Source: Bacteriovoracaceae bacterium (GTDB lineage: Bacteria > Bdellovibrionota > Bacteriovoracia > Bacteriovoracales > Bacteriovoracaceae). From it: DNA of 15,360 nucleotides. Below the pieces are notes generated by a model. The model searched no databases and had not been told where the DNA came from. It was given only the letters and a program-made list of their open reading frames with translations. Numbering within the stretch: position 1 is the stretch's first letter; every line of letters begins with the position of its first letter. Position numbers and translations under genes: made by a program. The stretch covers positions 1-15,360 of the forward strand of contig JAGOVR010000024.1 of assembly GCA_018060635.1 (NCBI GenBank), in the 5' to 3' direction. Positions 13,548-15,360 of this stretch are shown piece after piece.

Positions 13548-15302
13548 ATGATGAGGGGATCTCTTTACTCATGCCTATTGTGGGTATTTTTTGTTCAAAA
13601 TTTAGTTTTTGCTTTGGATGGACCTCATTGCCAACCACCTCCTGAGCAGAAAAAATCAGATTCCTTTTCACCGTTCATTAATTTTATCAGCAATCCATCT
13701 AATCTAAACTTACCAAGCTCTTCTTGCCAATCTTCGGACTTAGCCTCTGATCGCTCTTCTAGTTTTCTACCCTCCCACGTAGCACGTGCTGTAGACCCTG
13801 ATGCCGCTTTTTGTAAAACTAAAAACGCTCCTTCTCTAATTTTTATAAAAACGTACCTAGATAATATAAAACGGCCAAGCTCAATCTCTGAAGTCGTAAT
13901 TAATGGTGTTTCCCTTTCTGATAGTGCAGAGCTTTTAGATGTTTTTCGCCTGTTAACTAATGTAAAAAATAGCGATTATACACAGAAAATTTTCACTCTA
14001 AGTCCTGGGTGTAAGGATGTCACATGTGCTGTGAAGGAAATTTGGGGAGAAGAAATGGGTCTTAAGCTACTTTACATCGCTCATAGGTTTAAAATTCCTG
14101 CCTCCGAATATGTTGCCAATGGAAGTCGCGCTAGGTGGGAGCCAGATGAGCTTGATGATGTTTTAGTGGCCTTAGAAGATCTTCCTCAAAGCTTTTATGA
14201 AAATTTGAAAAAATTAGATGAAGATAATAAATTTTCAAAAGTACTACCCAAAGAGTTAACACACTATAATCGATCTTATGATTCAGGAGCTATAGCAGGA
14301 AACGCCAGTATTTACTTCTATAATACATGGGATAAAGAAAGTGCAGTTGCCAGGCAAGTAGCTGTTACCCATGAACTAGGACATAATTTTTCATTCATGG
14401 CCAAGGGTAATAAGAATTTGGATGCAACTCCCGAATGGAAATCTTTTAGTAATTGGGGAGAAAATGGAGAATCGTCTCATCCTAAAAATTGTATATCTGA
14501 ATATGCTCAAACTGATGCGGGGGAGGATTTTGCAGAAAGTGTTTGTGCCTATCGTTATTTGCCTAAAGATTTATATAGTGAAAAATACGAATTTATTAAG
14601 AATGAAGTTTTTAAAGGAATTGAATTTACTTCTGATGAAGGATGTCTAGATCAAAATAAAAATGAACTGGAAAAGGTCGCGTCTCTCCTTACGTCGGATA
14701 CCAATATTGAAGAATGGGAAATCAATAAATCAAACTTTTCGTGTGTGTTTAAAATTTATTCGGGAGCACCCTCATTGACTCTCAAAGAAAGCGAGAATTA
14801 TTCTACTTGTGTTGCAAAAGATCTCAAAGAGTTCAGATATCAACAAGATGAAAAAATGCTTGAGGAAAATAAAATTCTTTCTCTCATGAAGGCGAAGAAT
14901 ATCCCTTTTCATCAAATTAATTATGAAAAAATAAGGGAGTATGCTCGTGCCATTCAAGATAAAAAATATGAAGATCTGGCCAGTTCCGAAAAGAATAAAA
15001 AGATGATGGAAGATCTAGAGAAAAATATCAAAGGAGATACTGTTAATTATTTATTAGAAAATAAAATTAAAATTCCTAAGGGCAATCAGCAGTTCTCTCC
15101 AATGGAGCTTTGTAGGAATACATACAAAGATATCCCTCTCTCTAAAGAAGCTGCTTGTTTCCAATCTCCAAGTATTATACCGTCTGATTTATGCCCTAAA
15201 GAAAAAAATATGATTATAAACTCTTGCTATGAACTTATTAATAGAAAAATTAGCTTCAAAAAAGATGATTTGGAGAACGTTTTTTTTAAAGACAGGCCCT
15301 GA
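13548..15302 (+). CDS. Secreted HExxH zinc metalloprotease (gluzincin-like)
   Basis: From the ATG at 13548 the product is 584 aa, with a signal peptide (MMRGSLYSCLLWVFFVQNLVFA, cut before LDG). A Ser/Pro-rich, cysteine-containing region follows to about residue 90. The catalytic site is AVTHELGHNFSF, with H275, E276 and H279. About 45 residues later comes SEYAQTDAGEDFAES, whose glutamates (E326 or E330) are good candidates for the third ligand. The EYA...EDFAE pattern is seen in gluzincin families such as the anthrax lethal factor-like peptidases. A long Lys/Glu-rich helical region and a cysteine-containing tail follow. A TTG at 13524 in frame would put eight basic residues before the signal peptide and lacks a ribosome-binding site; ATG 13551 is also possible. 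The TGA stop lies in the first three bases of the argS-tail repeat. Confidence 0.8.
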   Translation: MMRGSLYSCLLWVFFVQNLVFALDGPHCQPPPEQKKSDSFSPFINFISNPSNLNLPSSSCQSSDLASDRSSSFLPSHVARAVDPDAAFCKTKNAPSLIFIKTYLDNIKRPSSISEVVINGVSLSDSAELLDVFRLLTNVKNSDYTQKIFTLSPGCKDVTCAVKEIWGEEMGLKLLYIAHRFKIPASEYVANGSRARWEPDELDDVLVALEDLPQSFYENLKKLDEDNKFSKVLPKELTHYNRSYDSGAIAGNASIYFYNTWDKESAVARQVAVTHELGHNFSFMAKGNKNLDATPEWKSFSNWGENGESSHPKNCISEYAQTDAGEDFAESVCAYRYLPKDLYSEKYEFIKNEVFKGIEFTSDEGCLDQNKNELEKVASLLTSDTNIEEWEINKSNFSCVFKIYSGAPSLTLKESENYSTCVAKDLKEFRYQQDEKMLEENKILSLMKAKNIPFHQINYEKIREYARAIQDKKYEDLASSEKNKKMMEDLEKNIKGDTVNYLLENKIKIPKGNQQFSPMELCRNTYKDIPLSKEAACFQSPSIIPSDLCPKEKNMIINSCYELINRKISFKKDDLENVFFKDRP

Positions 15303-15360
15303 TTTTATATAGATGTGTTTACATCTTCTCAGGAGCTGGAATTCCTAAAAGATTCAGCCC
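15300..15360. repeat. Right copy of argS-tail direct repeat (continues past window)
   Basis: This is the partner of 11901-11961, with one mismatch in 61 bases. It begins exactly at the stop codon of the 584-aa protease and contains the same palindrome (15311-15326). Identity is lost immediately to the left (C at 15299 against T at 11900). Confidence 0.97.
15319..15360 (-). CDS. argS: Arginyl-tRNA synthetase, last 13 codons (rest outside window)
   Basis: Thirteen codons ending GLNLLGIPAPEKM and a TAA stop (15319-15321) read on the minus strand. This is the C-terminal end of ArgRS, whose final helices form the tRNA anticodon-binding domain. The encoded residues are identical to those of the remnant at 11920-12066. 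It presumably belongs to the intact, essential argS, but the window ends before this can be seen. It converges with the protease gene, with 16 nt between the two stops and no room for a terminator apart from the AGATGT-GTTT-ACATCT hairpin. Confidence 0.75.
   Translation of the reverse strand, partial: GLNLLGIPAPEKM

Noticed and set aside
11901..15360. Insertion sequence or composite transposon
   Set aside because: No transposase-like frame and no terminal inverted repeats were seen; the flanking repeats are direct copies of a gene end.
1..15360. CRISPR array, riboswitch, rRNA or tRNA
   Set aside because: No regularly spaced repeats, no recognisable aptamer and no RNA-gene consensus were found by reading; intergenic gaps are short.

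Overview
The window is A+T-rich, densely coded bacterial chromosome. It suggests a predatory or predator-related lineage of the Bdellovibrionota (Bdellovibrio / Bacteriovorax type). The strongest clue is a histone-fold gene resembling the minimal Bdellovibrio histone, supported by many secreted hydrolases or orphan exported proteins mixed with housekeeping genes. This placement is an inference; no rRNA or other phylogenetic marker is visible.

Layout from left to right. (1) 1-1780, minus strand: tdh then kbl (cut by the window edge), a threonine-to-glycine catabolic pair with 1 nt between them. (2) 1897-2790, plus: an exported sphingomyelinase-like phosphodiesterase, converging with rpsU so tightly that the stop codons overlap. 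(3) 2787-3472, minus: rpsU (ribosomal protein S21), preceded by a gene encoding two tandem histone folds in one chain. (4) 3650-4540, plus: hemF, oxygen-dependent coproporphyrinogen oxidase. (5) 4685-6040, plus: an unrecognised exported coiled-coil protein with a cysteine-rich tail, ended by a strong bidirectional terminator. (6) 11767 down to 6095, minus: a complete SUF iron-sulfur assembly operon, rrf2-type regulator - sufB - sufC - sufD - sufS - sufU - nfu, with 4-nt overlaps or gaps of at most 13 nt. Its promoter carries an inverted repeat over the -35 box. (7) 11901-15360: two divergent genes for secreted HExxH metalloproteases of different types. They are bracketed by direct repeats of the 3' end of argS (arginyl-tRNA synthetase). 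The left copy is a 49-codon remnant and the right copy runs out of the window.

How the genes work together. The SUF operon is self-contained: cysteine desulfurase (SufS), sulfur-transfer or scaffold protein (SufU), the SufBCD scaffold ATPase, an Nfu carrier, and a cluster-sensing Rrf2 repressor. The two proteases and the phosphodiesterase look like exported degradative enzymes. The two observations most worth pursuing are the doublet histone and the argS-tail-flanked two-protease cassette, whose two genes each stop within 3 nt of argS-derived sequence.
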